From Pedobacter petrophilus (GTDB taxonomy: Bacteria; Bacteroidota; Bacteroidia; Sphingobacteriales; Sphingobacteriaceae), in the NCBI RefSeq assembly GCF_009674725.1, contig NZ_WKKH01000019.1, positions 1 to 64,000 of the forward strand: 64,000 nucleotides of DNA, in the 5' to 3' direction. Position 1 is the stretch's first letter. Every line of letters begins with the position of its first letter. Made by a program: the position numbers and the translations under genes. A model generated the notes under the pieces. The model made no database searches and was not told where the DNA came from. It worked only from the letters and a program-made list of their open reading frames with translations. Shown here piece after piece: positions 1 through 9,076 of the stretch.

Positions 1-98
1 TGCTGGATCTTTTATGCTGAACAAAATTATATCCTGTCAGCAATTCTCAAAACCTATTTATACAAACTTACGATGACGAACAATTATAGAATAACATT

Positions 99-1214
99 AT
101 GGCTAAGAAAAAAGACGACGAGAAGAAAAATCATGTTCAGGTAGTTACCGAAAAATCACTGCAGTTTTTAGAAGAATACATTAATAACCCCGCTCCTACC
201 GGTTACGAATGGGAAGGACAAAAACTCTGGTTAAATTATCTAAAGCCATATATCGACGAACATTTTGTAGATAATTATGGAACAGCAGTTGGCGTAATCA
301 ATCCGAAAGCCCCATACAAGGTTGTGATTGAAGCCCATGCCGACGAAATTTCCTGGTATGTAAATTACATCACCAGTGATGGATTAATTTATGTCATCCG
401 CAATGGTGGTTCTGATCATCAGATTGCTCCATCAAAAAGAGTAAACATCCATACGGAAAAAGGTTTGGTGAAAGCCGTTTTCGGCTGGCCGGCGATTCAT
501 ACCCGTCATGGCGAAAAAGAACAGGCACCAGAGTTAAAAAACATCTTTTTAGACTGCGGCTGTACGACCAAAGAAGAAGTAGAAAAATTGGGCATTCACG
601 TAGGCTGCGTAATTACTTACGAAGATGAATTTATGATTTTGAACGATCGTTACTACGTTGGGCGTGCACTGGATAACCGTGTAGGTGGTTTCATGATCGC
701 AGAAGTGGCACGTTTACTAAAAGAAAACAAGAAAAAATTACCATTCGGGTTATACATTGTTAACTCGGTACAAGAGGAAATTGGTTTGCGCGGGGCGGAA
801 ATGATTGCACAACGCATTAAACCAAATGTGGCCATCATAACAGATGTTACACACGATACCACCACCCCGATGATTAATAAAAACATTCAGGGTGATTTAT
901 CAGCAGGAAAAGGTCCGGTGGTTTCTTATGCTCCGGCGGTACAAACCAATTTAAATAAATTATTAATCAGAACTGCTGAGCAAAATGAAATTCCTTTCCA
1001 GCGTCAGGCTTCCTCTCGTTCTACGGGAACGGATACTGATGCCTTTGCTTATTCAAACGGAGGTGTTCCATCAGCATTGATTTCTTTGCCGTTGCGCTAC
1101 ATGCACACCACTGTAGAAATGGTACACAAAGAAGATGTTGACAATGTAATCAGCTTAATTTACCAGAGCTTGTTAAACATTGAAGATGGACAGGACTTTA
1201 GAGAATTTAAATAA
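99..1214 (+). CDS. M42 family metallopeptidase
   Basis: A 371-residue protein of the M42 aminopeptidase/endoglucanase-like family, cytosolic two-metal enzymes that trim N-terminal residues from peptides. The expected metal and catalytic motifs are visible in order: AHADE (H80, D82), ALDNRVGG near residue 190, VQEEIGLRG near 225, TDVTHD near 250 and MHTTVEMVH near 335. There is no signal peptide; the N-terminus is Lys/Asp-rich. Length is normal for the family (about 340-370). The stop codon overlaps the start of the next gene by one base (TAATG), so the two are probably co-transcribed and translationally coupled. The exact peptide substrate cannot be read from the sequence. Confidence 0.9.
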   Translation: MAKKKDDEKKNHVQVVTEKSLQFLEEYINNPAPTGYEWEGQKLWLNYLKPYIDEHFVDNYGTAVGVINPKAPYKVVIEAHADEISWYVNYITSDGLIYVIRNGGSDHQIAPSKRVNIHTEKGLVKAVFGWPAIHTRHGEKEQAPELKNIFLDCGCTTKEEVEKLGIHVGCVITYEDEFMILNDRYYVGRALDNRVGGFMIAEVARLLKENKKKLPFGLYIVNSVQEEIGLRGAEMIAQRIKPNVAIITDVTHDTTTPMINKNIQGDLSAGKGPVVSYAPAVQTNLNKLLIRTAEQNEIPFQRQASSRSTGTDTDAFAYSNGGVPSALISLPLRYMHTTVEMVHKEDVDNVISLIYQSLLNIEDGQDFREFK

Positions 1215-1483
1215 TGGATAGCAAAATTTCGCACCAGAAGATAGCCATCAGAACCTTCTTAAAGGTTTTGTTAATGATTGCAGTTATTTTCATCATTAAT
1301 TCGTGGCCAAGCATAAAGCAAAGCCTGGATGGAAAAACGCCGCCATTTGAATATTGGCTCGACCATAGTTTTAAAATGAGTAATATTCTATTGATTATTG
1401 GCTTTGGTGCCTATTTCTATTATAAAGATTTAACGGATCAAAAAGCGCTCATCGCGCAGCAAAGCGAAATCGAAAAACCATAA
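1214..1483 (+). CDS. Small membrane protein of unknown function
   Basis: 89 residues with two hydrophobic segments (about residues 15-31 and 56-69) separated by a polar stretch, and a charged C-terminal tail. This fits a small inner-membrane protein with two spans. I recognise no family. Its ATG overlaps the stop of the M42 peptidase gene by one base, and a strong terminator follows 4 bases after its own stop, so the two genes form one short operon. The tight coupling supports it being a real gene. A link to peptide processing is only a guess from position. Confidence 0.7.
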   Translation: MDSKISHQKIAIRTFLKVLLMIAVIFIINSWPSIKQSLDGKTPPFEYWLDHSFKMSNILLIIGFGAYFYYKDLTDQKALIAQQSEIEKP

Positions 1484-1486
1484 TTA

Positions 1487-1524
1487 CAGGGCTTAAAGTT
1501 AATTCTTTAAGCCCTGTTGTTTTT
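1487..1524 (+). terminator. Intrinsic terminator of the M42 peptidase operon
   Basis: A perfect 12-base stem (CAGGGCTTAAAG pairing with CTTTAAGCCCTG) around a 6-base loop, followed by TTGTTTTT. It begins 4 bases after the stop of the upstream gene. Confidence 0.9.
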
Positions 1525-1610
1525 AACAGATTTTTTAGCTGAACTCAAACTTTACAATCAGCCTACAGCAATCTAAATCAATTATCAATGCTAATTGTTA
1601 TCAAAGGCAA

Positions 1611-2300
1611 ATGAAAAAAATTGTATTAATCCGCCATGGTCAAAGCATTTATAACCTGGAGAACCGTTTCACCGGGTGGACAGATGTAGACCTTTCTGAA
1701 AATGGCTATCAAGAGGCTAAAAAAGCCGCAGCTATATTAAAGAAACACGATTATAATTTCGATATCGCTTTCACCTCAGTTTTGAAACGGGCCATTAAAA
1801 CCCTTCACATAATTTTAGAAGATCTAGATCACCTCTGGATTCCTGAACATAAAACCTGGCACCTGAACGAGCGTTTCTATGGCGCATTACAAGGATTAAA
1901 CAAAGAAGAAACCGCTAAGAAATATGGGGACGAGCAAGTACACAAATGGCGCCGTGATCCTGATGAAGAACCGCCTCAATTAACAAAAGAGGATGAACGC
2001 TACCCTGGAAACGATTTACGCTACCAGAATTTAACACCGGAACAACTACCATTGAGCGAAAATCTGGCCGATACCATTGCAAGGGTTCTCCCCTATTGGA
2101 ATGAATCGATTGTGCCGGCAATTAGTAAAAATGAAAAAGTAATCATCGCCGCACACGGAAATAGCTTAAGGGCTTTGATTAAATACCTTGATCAGTTATC
2201 GAACGAGGAGGTTACCGCAGTGGAAATTCCAACCGGAATCCCCCTGGTTTATGAATTAGATGATGATTTAAAAAAAATCAGGCACTATTATCTGGAATAA
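1611..2300 (+). CDS. gpmA: 2,3-bisphosphoglycerate-dependent phosphoglycerate mutase
   Basis: Interconverts 3- and 2-phosphoglycerate in glycolysis and gluconeogenesis. The 229-residue protein has the histidine-phosphatase RHG motif (LIRHGQS, phospho-acceptor H9), [10 protein letters not shown], the [12 protein letters not shown] segment with the proton-donor Glu, and [10 protein letters not shown] with the second catalytic His. Length is slightly below the roughly 250 residues of the E. coli enzyme, within the range of the family. It stands alone: a terminator lies upstream and the next gene is convergent. The start is the first ATG and begins directly with the catalytic beta strand ([10 protein letters not shown]). 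Confidence 0.95.
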   Translation: MKKIVLIRHGQSIYNLENRFTGWTDVDLSENGYQEAKKAAAILKKHDYNFDIAFTSVLKRAIKTLHIILEDLDHLWIPEHKTWHLNERFYGALQGLNKEETAKKYGDEQVHKWRRDPDEEPPQLTKEDERYPGNDLRYQNLTPEQLPLSENLADTIARVLPYWNESIVPAISKNEKVIIAAHGNSLRALIKYLDQLSNEEVTAVEIPTGIPLVYELDDDLKKIRHYYLE

Positions 2301-2319
2301 TATATTTTACTGATCAATG

Positions 2320-3078
2320 CTAAACAGCTACAGCCTGTTTATAATAGTTTTGAGCAGACACTATTTCCCTGGCCCTTACTACATCGCCGATTACAATAAT
2401 CGCCGGGTGTGCAAGGCCTGCCCTAATGGCTGTTTCCTGAAGATCTTTAATCTCGCATGTTACTTGTTTTTGCTTTGGCAGGCTTGCATGCTGGATGATT
2501 GCCACAGGCGTAGCGCCTAAACCTGCTTGTTTATATACTGTTGATATTTCAGCGAGCTTTTTCATTCCCATATAAATTACAACAGTAGCAGAACTACTCA
2601 TTGCGCATTTTAAATCTTTTGATAAACTACCATCTTTTTTCGTACCCGTTATTGCCCAAACGCTTTCGCTAATGCCACGATGTGTAAGTGGCACATCTAC
2701 AAAACCTGCTCCTTGCATGCTGCTGATACCGGGAATATAGTGGGATTTAATGCCGTACTTCTCTGCAAAAAGTAATTCTTCAAATCCCCTGCCGAAAATA
2801 AACGGATCACCGCCCTTTAAGCGCACCACAACATTATAGGCTAATGCGTATTTCACAATCAAATCATTTATTTCATCCTGAGGGGTGCATCTGGCATAAG
2901 GTTTTTTACCTACGTATACCATTATACAATCTTTTGGAGCAATTTCCAACAACTTTTCGTTACTTAAATTATCATATAGGATTACTTCTGCCCTTTTCAG
3001 CACATTAAAAGCTTTCATTGTGATTAATTCAGGATCTCCAGGTCCGGCACCCATTATAAATAGTCCAAAATCTTCCAT
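2320..3078 (-). CDS. cobA: Uroporphyrinogen-III C-methyltransferase
   Basis: SAM-dependent methyltransferase that converts uroporphyrinogen III to precorrin-2, the first committed step to siroheme. The 252-residue protein has the glycine-rich GAGPGDPELIT at its N-terminus, the family signature VRLKGGDPFIFGRG and VPLTHRG. It is the stand-alone methyltransferase and lacks the CysG dehydrogenase/ferrochelatase half, so precorrin-2 must be finished elsewhere. It is divergent from nirB, whose product needs siroheme. The 262-base shared intergenic region carries an FNR-like palindrome, which suggests joint control by nitrogen source or oxygen (inference). Confidence 0.93.
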   Translation of the reverse strand: MEDFGLFIMGAGPGDPELITMKAFNVLKRAEVILYDNLSNEKLLEIAPKDCIMVYVGKKPYARCTPQDEINDLIVKYALAYNVVVRLKGGDPFIFGRGFEELLFAEKYGIKSHYIPGISSMQGAGFVDVPLTHRGISESVWAITGTKKDGSLSKDLKCAMSSSATVVIYMGMKKLAEISTVYKQAGLGATPVAIIQHASLPKQKQVTCEIKDLQETAIRAGLAHPAIIVIGDVVRAREIVSAQNYYKQAVAV

Positions 3079-3154
3079 TTTTCAAGGTTAATTTTAATGA
3101 TTTAATTAATTAATGGTAAATATGATTAAATAATATTAAAAATATAAATAAAAT

Positions 3155-3168
3155 ATGATAAAAATCAT
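3155..3168. promoter_or_regulatory. FNR/CRP-type palindrome between cobA and nirB
   Basis: ATGAT-AAAA-ATCAT: a perfect 5-base inverted repeat with a 4-base spacer. It contains the TGAT-N4-ATCA core typical of FNR-family sites. A second palindrome, TATTGATCAATA, lies at 3182-3193. Both are in the shared upstream region of cobA and nirB. The binding protein is not known; the region is very AT-rich, which raises the chance of coincidence. Confidence 0.45.
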
Positions 3169-3340
3169 GTTTATATGAAAATATTGATCAATAAAGCTAT
3201 ATTTGAATATCTTAAATCATATAAAATCTTAGAAAGAATGAATAATTTGATTGATAATATCAATTATTCAATGCAAAAAGGTTTAAAAGAAATAAAAACA
3301 AACAAACACAGGGCAAAAAATCATCAAAAATCAAAAAGTC

Positions 3341-5845
3341 ATGAACAAACTGAAGATAATCGTAATTGGAAATGGAATGGTTGGATATAAATTTTGCGAA
3401 AAATTGACTTCCAGGTCTGATGCCTTTAAATTAATTGTTTTTGGTGAAGAACCGAGAAGAGCTTATGACCGCGTTCACCTGAGCGAATACTTCAACGGCA
3501 AAACGGCAGACGACCTTTCGATGTCTACCGAAAGCTGGTATAAGGAACATGATATTGATCTTTATTTAAATAACCCGGTTATTGGTGTAGACCGCAATTT
3601 AAAAACGGTTAGAACATCCAATAGTGAAACTTATGGCTATGACTTTTTAGTTTTCGCAACAGGCTCTGCTGCATTTGTACCTAATATAGAAGGTATAGAA
3701 AAGGATGGCGTTTTTGTTTACCGCACCATCGATGACCTTGATCTGATTTCAGATTATTCAAAAAAGGCTAAGACAGCCACTGTAATTGGAGGAGGTTTAT
3801 TAGGCCTTGAGGCAGCTAAAGCTTTGATAGATTTAGGAATTGCAGAAACCAGTATTGTAGAGTTTGCACCAAGACTGATGCCGAGACAAATCGATTTGGC
3901 AGGCAGCGAAATGCTCAAATCTATGCTCACCGAGTTAGGTTTGCAAATTCACCTTAATAAAAATACCAGTCGCATTGAAGGCGATAAAAGTATAACAGGT
4001 TTGAAATTCACTGATGATTCGGAACTGGCAGCAGATATGCTCGTTATTTCTGCAGGAATAAAGCCAAGAGATGAACTGGCGAGATTTTGTGGAATTGAGG
4101 TGGGCACAAGGGGCGGAATTCTAGTTGATGATAAAATGCAAACCAACGATCCTTGCATTTTCGCCATTGGCGAATGTGCTTTGCACGCAGAAATGATTTA
4201 CGGTCTGATTGCACCGGGCTATGAAATGGCAGAAGTTTTAGCCACTAACCTCTGCGCAGAGGATAAATCATTTAAGGGCTTTGATATGAGCACCAAACTA
4301 AAACTCATTGGCATTGATGTAGCCAGTTTTGGAGATCCTTTTATTAATGAGCCAGACTGCCGTACCATCGTTTTTGAGAATAAACATAAAGGCATTTATA
4401 AAAGAATTAACATTAGTAATGACGGGCAGTACCTTTTAGGAGGTATTTTAATTGGAGATGCAGCAGCGTACAATATGCTGCTGCAAACCAGTGTAAATAA
4501 AATTGCACTGCCAGAAAACCCGGAAGAACTGATTATAGGTAGCCGGGGTGGCGAAACATCAGCCGGAATTACCTCACTACCAAACGAAGCTTTGATTTGT
4601 AGCTGCGAAGGGGTAACCAAAGGAGATATTTGCAATGCCGTTGCCGAACAGGGCTGCGAAACCATTGATAGCGTAAAAAAATGTACCAAGGCCGGAACAG
4701 GATGTGGTGGTTGTATGCCAATGGTGAAAGATTTAATGCTCCACACCTTAAAGTCGCAGGGAAAGTATGTTCGAAATGTAATCTGCGAACATTTTAGCTA
4801 CAGCAGACAGGAACTTTACGATTTAATTCATATTCATGAGCTAAAATCTTACGATGAAGTGCTGAATAAATTGGGCCAGTCTGACGGTTGCGAAGTTTGC
4901 AAGCCGTTGGTTTCTTCGCTTCTGGCCAGTCTTTGGAATGAAATGATCCTCAAAAAAGGAAATGACACCGCACAAGACAGTAACGATCGCTTCCTGGCAA
5001 ACATTCAAAAAGGCGGTTCCTATTCAGTGGTACCCCGTATTCCAGGCGGAGAAATTACACCTGATAAATTAATTGTAATTGGTGAGGTAGCAAAAAAATA
5101 TAATTTATACACTAAAATAACCGGTGGACAGCGAATTGACCTGTTTGGTGCTCACTTAAACGACCTGCCGGTTATCTGGGAAGAATTAATTGCAGCAGGT
5201 TTTGAAAGTGGTCATGCTTATGGTAAGGGATTAAGAACGGTAAAAAGTTGTGTTGGAAGCACCTGGTGCCGTTTTGGTTTACATGACAGTGTAAGTTTCG
5301 CCATTAGAATTGAAGAGCGATATAGAGGAATCAGGGCACCACATAAGTTTAAATCTGCGGTAAGTGGTTGTATCAGGGAATGTGCAGAGGCTCAAAGTAA
5401 AGATTTCGGAATTATTGCCACAGAAAAAGGCTGGAACCTTTATGTATGTGGTAACGGCGGAAGCAAACCACAGCACGCACAGCTGCTGGCAGCAGATGTA
5501 GACAGCGACACTTGCATTAAATATATCGATCGGTTCTTAATGTTCTACATCCGTACCGGAGACCCACTAACCAGAACAGCAACCTGGCTAAATAAAATGG
5601 ATGGCGGCATGGAATATCTTCGCAATGTGATCATTAACGATAGCCTTGGAATGGCAGAGAAATGGGAAAATGAAATAGAAAGCTTAATTGCAAGTTATAA
5701 ATGTGAGTGGAAAGAAGCGGTAGAGAATCCAGCAATCAGAAAAAGATTTTCACACTTCGTAAATGCACCAGAAGAGAAAGATCCAACAATTGAATTTGTA
5801 GATATGAGAGGTCAGAAAAAGACCCCGGAATGGAAAACAGTCTAA
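3341..5845 (+). CDS. nirB: Nitrite reductase (NADH), large subunit
   Basis: Reduces nitrite to ammonium with NADH in the cytoplasm, using FAD, iron-sulfur and siroheme centres. 834 residues: a pyridine-nucleotide-disulfide oxidoreductase domain (FAD motif VIGNGMVG at the N-terminus, NAD motif VIGGGLLGLEAA near 145), then a BFD-like [2Fe-2S] region (CSCEGVTKGD and CTKAGTGCGGC near residues 420-465), then nitrite/sulfite reductase ferredoxin-like and siroheme domains. The siroheme/4Fe-4S ligands are C637-x5-C643 and C677-x3-C681. Length is typical. The usual small subunit nirD does not follow; the next gene is an unrelated secreted protein 220 bases away. The divergent cobA supplies the siroheme pathway. 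Confidence 0.95.
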   Translation: MNKLKIIVIGNGMVGYKFCEKLTSRSDAFKLIVFGEEPRRAYDRVHLSEYFNGKTADDLSMSTESWYKEHDIDLYLNNPVIGVDRNLKTVRTSNSETYGYDFLVFATGSAAFVPNIEGIEKDGVFVYRTIDDLDLISDYSKKAKTATVIGGGLLGLEAAKALIDLGIAETSIVEFAPRLMPRQIDLAGSEMLKSMLTELGLQIHLNKNTSRIEGDKSITGLKFTDDSELAADMLVISAGIKPRDELARFCGIEVGTRGGILVDDKMQTNDPCIFAIGECALHAEMIYGLIAPGYEMAEVLATNLCAEDKSFKGFDMSTKLKLIGIDVASFGDPFINEPDCRTIVFENKHKGIYKRINISNDGQYLLGGILIGDAAAYNMLLQTSVNKIALPENPEELIIGSRGGETSAGITSLPNEALICSCEGVTKGDICNAVAEQGCETIDSVKKCTKAGTGCGGCMPMVKDLMLHTLKSQGKYVRNVICEHFSYSRQELYDLIHIHELKSYDEVLNKLGQSDGCEVCKPLVSSLLASLWNEMILKKGNDTAQDSNDRFLANIQKGGSYSVVPRIPGGEITPDKLIVIGEVAKKYNLYTKITGGQRIDLFGAHLNDLPVIWEELIAAGFESGHAYGKGLRTVKSCVGSTWCRFGLHDSVSFAIRIEERYRGIRAPHKFKSAVSGCIRECAEAQSKDFGIIATEKGWNLYVCGNGGSKPQHAQLLAADVDSDTCIKYIDRFLMFYIRTGDPLTRTATWLNKMDGGMEYLRNVIINDSLGMAEKWENEIESLIASYKCEWKEAVENPAIRKRFSHFVNAPEEKDPTIEFVDMRGQKKTPEWKTV

Positions 5846-5989
5846 CCAAATATAACCAATTCACAAAGTTTAAACTTTAACTAAAGCTGATGATGAGAAA
5901 AACTGATTAATAAAGGCAATGCAGCCAGCGGGATTGAATTAAATTCAGCGAAGCATTCGCAAAAGTCAAACAATGAGCAATAAGCAGCT

Positions 5990-6014
5990 CGCCCATCCCT
6001 AACCAGGATGGGCG
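5990..6014 (+). terminator. GC-rich hairpin after nirB
   Basis: CGCCCATCC pairs with GGATGGGCG around a 7-base loop, 145 bases after nirB. There is no T-run, so it may be a weak terminator, an mRNA-stabilising hairpin, or a dispersed repeat: a related GGGATGGGC hairpin lies at 11687-11716. Confidence 0.4.
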
Positions 6015-6065
6015 GATTTAAAAACCGAACAAACAAGTAAACCCCACTCAAACCAAACTTAAATT

Positions 6066-6461
6066 ATGAAAAGAAGAAATAATCTCGCGCTTTTAGCCTG
6101 CTTTGCGCTGGCTTTACTTTCTTTTGAAACAAAGGCACAAACTAAAATTGCATTGTTCGATGGAACAATTGTGGGCGGCTATGTTGATCATGGAGGATAT
6201 ATCAACTGTATCGGCCCATCGATCAAATACTTAAAGAAGCCATTTTCAATAAGCGCAGGTTTACTCCCATCGTTAAGAATCAAAGAAGATAAAGTAGCGG
6301 CCGGAGCTACCAAAAACAGTCTGATCACCCCATCTCTGGGTTTAGGATTAACAGCTGTTTTTAACCACATCGCCCTTCAGCTTCCTTTGTATTATAACGC
6401 TAAAACGAGCGCAAAAAATGGTGAATGGAATGTGGGTGTAGGCCTAGGCTATAAACTATAA
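6066..6461 (+). CDS. Small secreted or outer-membrane protein of unknown function
   Basis: 131 residues with a clear Sec signal peptide (basic MKRRNN, hydrophobic ALLACFALALLSF, cleavage near TKAQ at residue 25). The mature part has alternating hydrophobic and polar residues with many Gly, and ends in GVGLGYKL, as seen at the last strand of small beta-barrel or lipid-binding outer-membrane proteins. I recognise no named family. It follows nirB on the same strand but a GC-rich hairpin separates them, so it probably has its own promoter. Role in nitrite assimilation is not supported by the sequence. Confidence 0.65.
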   Translation: MKRRNNLALLACFALALLSFETKAQTKIALFDGTIVGGYVDHGGYINCIGPSIKYLKKPFSISAGLLPSLRIKEDKVAAGATKNSLITPSLGLGLTAVFNHIALQLPLYYNAKTSAKNGEWNVGVGLGYKL

Positions 6462-6505
6462 AACATTAGGACGTGTGTAAGCCACTCGTCCTGATTTACA
6501 CCGCT

Positions 6506-7288
6506 CTATTTTACCTGATCAGCAATTTCTATCCATACCGGACAGTGATCACTTGTTTTTTCCCAGCCTCTTACGTGCTTATCTACACCTCCTTTTAGTA
6601 ACCTGCCATCAAGCTGCGGACTCAACAAAAAATGATCGATCCTTAAACCGGCATCACGACCATATGCATTTCTAAAGTAATCGTAGAAAGTGTACACGGT
6701 CTCTGTTGGGTAGAGTTTTCTGATCGCATCTGTCCAGCCTTGATCCACCAGATTTTTAAAAGCTTCCCTAACCTCTGGCTTAAACAAAGCATCATTTACC
6801 CAACGTTCTGGTTTGTAAACATCCTTTTCGGTTGGCATTACATTGTAATCGCCCGCCAATACAACAGGCACCTTATATTCCAGCAATTTTGCAGCATGAT
6901 CCGTTAATCGTTCAAACCAGGCCATTTTATAATCAAATTTTGGTCCGGGCGCTGGGTTCCCATTCGGGAGATACAAGCAGCCGATTACTACATCGTTGAT
7001 TAACGCTTCTAAATAGCGGCTATGTAAATCTTCAGGATCGCCCGGCAAACCCCGTTTAAGTTCTTTTATTTCGTAACCGCGGGATAGGATAGCTACGCCG
7101 TTCCAGCTTTTTTGTCCGTGCCAAATGGCATGATAACCAGCATCTGAAATGGCTTGCTCAGGAAATTTTTCCTGGGGGGCTTTTAACTCCTGAAGGCAAA
7201 CCACATCAGGTTTAGTTTCTTCAAGCCATTGTAACAGAACAGGTAAACGACCATTAACACCGTTAACATTATAGGTTGCAATTCTCAT
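6506..7288 (-). CDS. xth: Exodeoxyribonuclease III
   Basis: 260-residue AP endonuclease/3'-exonuclease of the Xth/exodeoxyribonuclease III family, acting in base-excision repair. Motifs in order: IATYNVNGVNGR (metal-binding Asn), CLQELK (catalytic Glu), GCLYLPNG, LAGDYNVMPTEKD (Asp and Asn of the active site), LRIDHFLLS and TSDHCPVWIEI (terminal Asp-His). Length and motif order are normal. It is a single-gene unit, convergent with the small secreted protein at 6066 and divergent from the sigma-like gene at 7399. Confidence 0.94.
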   Translation of the reverse strand: MRIATYNVNGVNGRLPVLLQWLEETKPDVVCLQELKAPQEKFPEQAISDAGYHAIWHGQKSWNGVAILSRGYEIKELKRGLPGDPEDLHSRYLEALINDVVIGCLYLPNGNPAPGPKFDYKMAWFERLTDHAAKLLEYKVPVVLAGDYNVMPTEKDVYKPERWVNDALFKPEVREAFKNLVDQGWTDAIRKLYPTETVYTFYDYFRNAYGRDAGLRIDHFLLSPQLDGRLLKGGVDKHVRGWEKTSDHCPVWIEIADQVK

Positions 7289-7398
7289 GATAAATTAAAG
7301 TGACTAAAGCAGTTAGTGATAAAAATTTTTCTTTTTGTAAATGTAAATCAAAATTTTGGCCTTATCTTGCAATTTTATTTAACTAGCCCCGTTAATTA

Positions 7399-7869
7399 AT
7401 GTCTAACGCTATTTTAAATATTCCAAAAGAGGCATCAAAAAATATCCGGCAATTTTACGATAAATATGCAGGTATGCTTTTAGGCTTTATCCAAGGCACC
7501 GTTCCGGATGCTAAAAAGTCTGAGGAGCTGTTGATAAAAATAATAACATCTTTTGTATTGAAAACGAAATTAAATTCTGACAGCAACATTAGCACGTGGA
7601 TACACCTTAGGCGGCATGCACAACAAATCCTGTCGCAACAGAATTTTAACGATCGTCCGGCATCAATCGTTAACCCGGATCTAAACAATATTCCTTCAGA
7701 AGATCACCAAAATGCTTTAACAGCACAAGAAAATATGATTTTCAAAGCAGTTTATTATCAGGGCAGATCAATTGCCTGCGTAGCAGAATCACTTGCCGAA
7801 GAGGAAAATAGCATACGCATTCAACTGAAATCATCCATAGATAAAATGAGGAGGTTACGTGAAAATTAA
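7399..7869 (+). CDS. ECF sigma-70-like protein
   Basis: 156 residues with the layout of an extracytoplasmic-function sigma factor. A region-2-like helix set spans about residues 15-75 (FYDKYAGMLLGFI, then SEELLIKIITSFVL, then STWIHLRRHAQQIL). A region-4-like helix-turn-helix spans about 105-155 (LTAQENMIFKAVYYQGRSIACVAESL). Both are diverged from the consensus, and the DNA-contacting segment is weak. The next gene overlaps by 11 bases and encodes an RskA-like membrane protein, the usual cognate anti-sigma factor. Such pairs usually autoregulate. Activity as a sigma factor is inferred. Confidence 0.7.
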   Translation: MSNAILNIPKEASKNIRQFYDKYAGMLLGFIQGTVPDAKKSEELLIKIITSFVLKTKLNSDSNISTWIHLRRHAQQILSQQNFNDRPASIVNPDLNNIPSEDHQNALTAQENMIFKAVYYQGRSIACVAESLAEEENSIRIQLKSSIDKMRRLREN

Positions 7870-8353
7870 GGAAATAATGGAAAGTGGCATCATGGAAACC
7901 TATGTTATGGGGGTCGCCACCGAACAAGAAATTGAACAAGTATCAGTACTTCGAAAACAATTTCCGGAATTTGAGCAGGAACTTAGAAACCTGGAGTATG
8001 ATATGGAAGTTCTTGCACATCGCATGGCCATACCTCCGCCCCCCGGAGTTTTAGCGAAAATTGAACACGAGGTGCATGAAATTCAACTGAGAGAGCAGAA
8101 AGTAAAAAAATATGCTGAACCTGAACCTACCACAAACCACGAGCAGGCTAAGAAAGACCGGTATATTGAGGTAGAATCAGCATCTAGCCATATGCGGATT
8201 CATAAAGCATGGCGTTGGGTTTTCGCAGCTGTTTTTGTTTTAGGAAAAATATTTTTAGGTTTTGCTATTTACTTTTATCTGGCAAACAAACAGGCGCAAG
8301 AGCAAATTCTGGAGCTTAAAACCGAGATTAGGCAAAATGCACCGTTCCGTTAA
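7859..8353 (+). CDS. RskA-like anti-sigma factor
   Basis: 164 residues, starting at GTG inside the upstream sigma-like gene (11-base overlap). That start is preferred over the ATG at 7877 because anti-sigma factors of this type begin with a helix before SGIMETYVMG. An N-terminal cytoplasmic domain resembles RskA/anti-sigma N-termini (ESGIMETYVMGVATEQEIEQV, shown here across about residues 7-27). A linker leads to one membrane span near residues 118-140 (WVFAAVFVLGKIFLGFAIYF). Only a short tail follows, predicted helical. The large periplasmic sensing domain of RskA is absent. Likely holds the upstream sigma factor at the membrane. Confidence 0.72.
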   Translation: MKIKEIMESGIMETYVMGVATEQEIEQVSVLRKQFPEFEQELRNLEYDMEVLAHRMAIPPPPGVLAKIEHEVHEIQLREQKVKKYAEPEPTTNHEQAKKDRYIEVESASSHMRIHKAWRWVFAAVFVLGKIFLGFAIYFYLANKQAQEQILELKTEIRQNAPFR

Positions 8354-8409
8354 TTCTGATTTTTTTTAAACTATAGCCTCGTTAAGGCGTTGTTATAAAA
8401 AAATTAAAA

Positions 8410-8991
8410 ATGAGCGAAGATTTAAATCCTATTAATCAACCGAAATTATACATGCTTTTACTGGGCTCGAAAGCACCCAGGAGAAATGTAGAACAGCACG
8501 ACTATTTCTTTGGAATAGCCACATCATTGAAAGAACTTGTTCCAGAAATTAAAGCTTTCTGGCCGGAAGCCGGAGCAAGTATTCATGTTGATGGCTGGAG
8601 AGAAGTAAACCAGGTAGATGGTTATGAAATTAAAATCCTCCCAAGGGAAGCCGCAAATGAAGATTCCCTGCATAAATTATTCTTCACAAATTTAGGCGGT
8701 TATCAGTCGGGCAAATTAGCCGAACAGCATTATATCGTATTAAGCGTAAAGGACGATCGCGCTTCGGCCATTCAGGAAGCTAAAAAAACAGTCTTTTTCA
8801 AAACCAATTCTATAAAAGGTGCAAATGCGCATATTGATGAAAAATACGGCATTGATATCGACGATATTTATCGTGTGGAAGAGATCTTAAGTCCGGTTTT
8901 TAAAGAGAAATATCATATCCAGATTTCGCCAGGCAGTGCTTTGCCGGAAGATGAAATTCATTTAGGTTATTTCAAACTCGATAAATTATAA
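8410..8991 (+). CDS. DUF1543 domain-containing protein
   Basis: 193-residue soluble protein with two similar halves. Each begins with a beta strand and a GxY/F-type motif (LYMLLLGSKAPRRNVEQHD in the first; KLFFTNLGGYQSG in the second), followed by the conserved helix pattern of DUF1543. No catalytic motif or signal peptide is seen, and no biochemical role is known to me for the family. It sits alone, 56 bases after the anti-sigma gene on the same strand, so read-through is possible. Confidence 0.75.
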   Translation: MSEDLNPINQPKLYMLLLGSKAPRRNVEQHDYFFGIATSLKELVPEIKAFWPEAGASIHVDGWREVNQVDGYEIKILPREAANEDSLHKLFFTNLGGYQSGKLAEQHYIVLSVKDDRASAIQEAKKTVFFKTNSIKGANAHIDEKYGIDIDDIYRVEEILSPVFKEKYHIQISPGSALPEDEIHLGYFKLDKL

Positions 8992-9076
8992 TATTCTAAA
9001 ATCGTTTACGCCTCAGCATTCTCCAAACCATTCTGTAAATAACATGTTATTAGTGATACAACAAAAAACCAATAGT

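Noticed and set aside
3175-3390. 71-residue open frame upstream of nirB
   Set aside because: It overlaps the nirB start by 50 bases in another frame, is made of AT-rich codons (Lys, Asn, Ile), and covers the likely control region.
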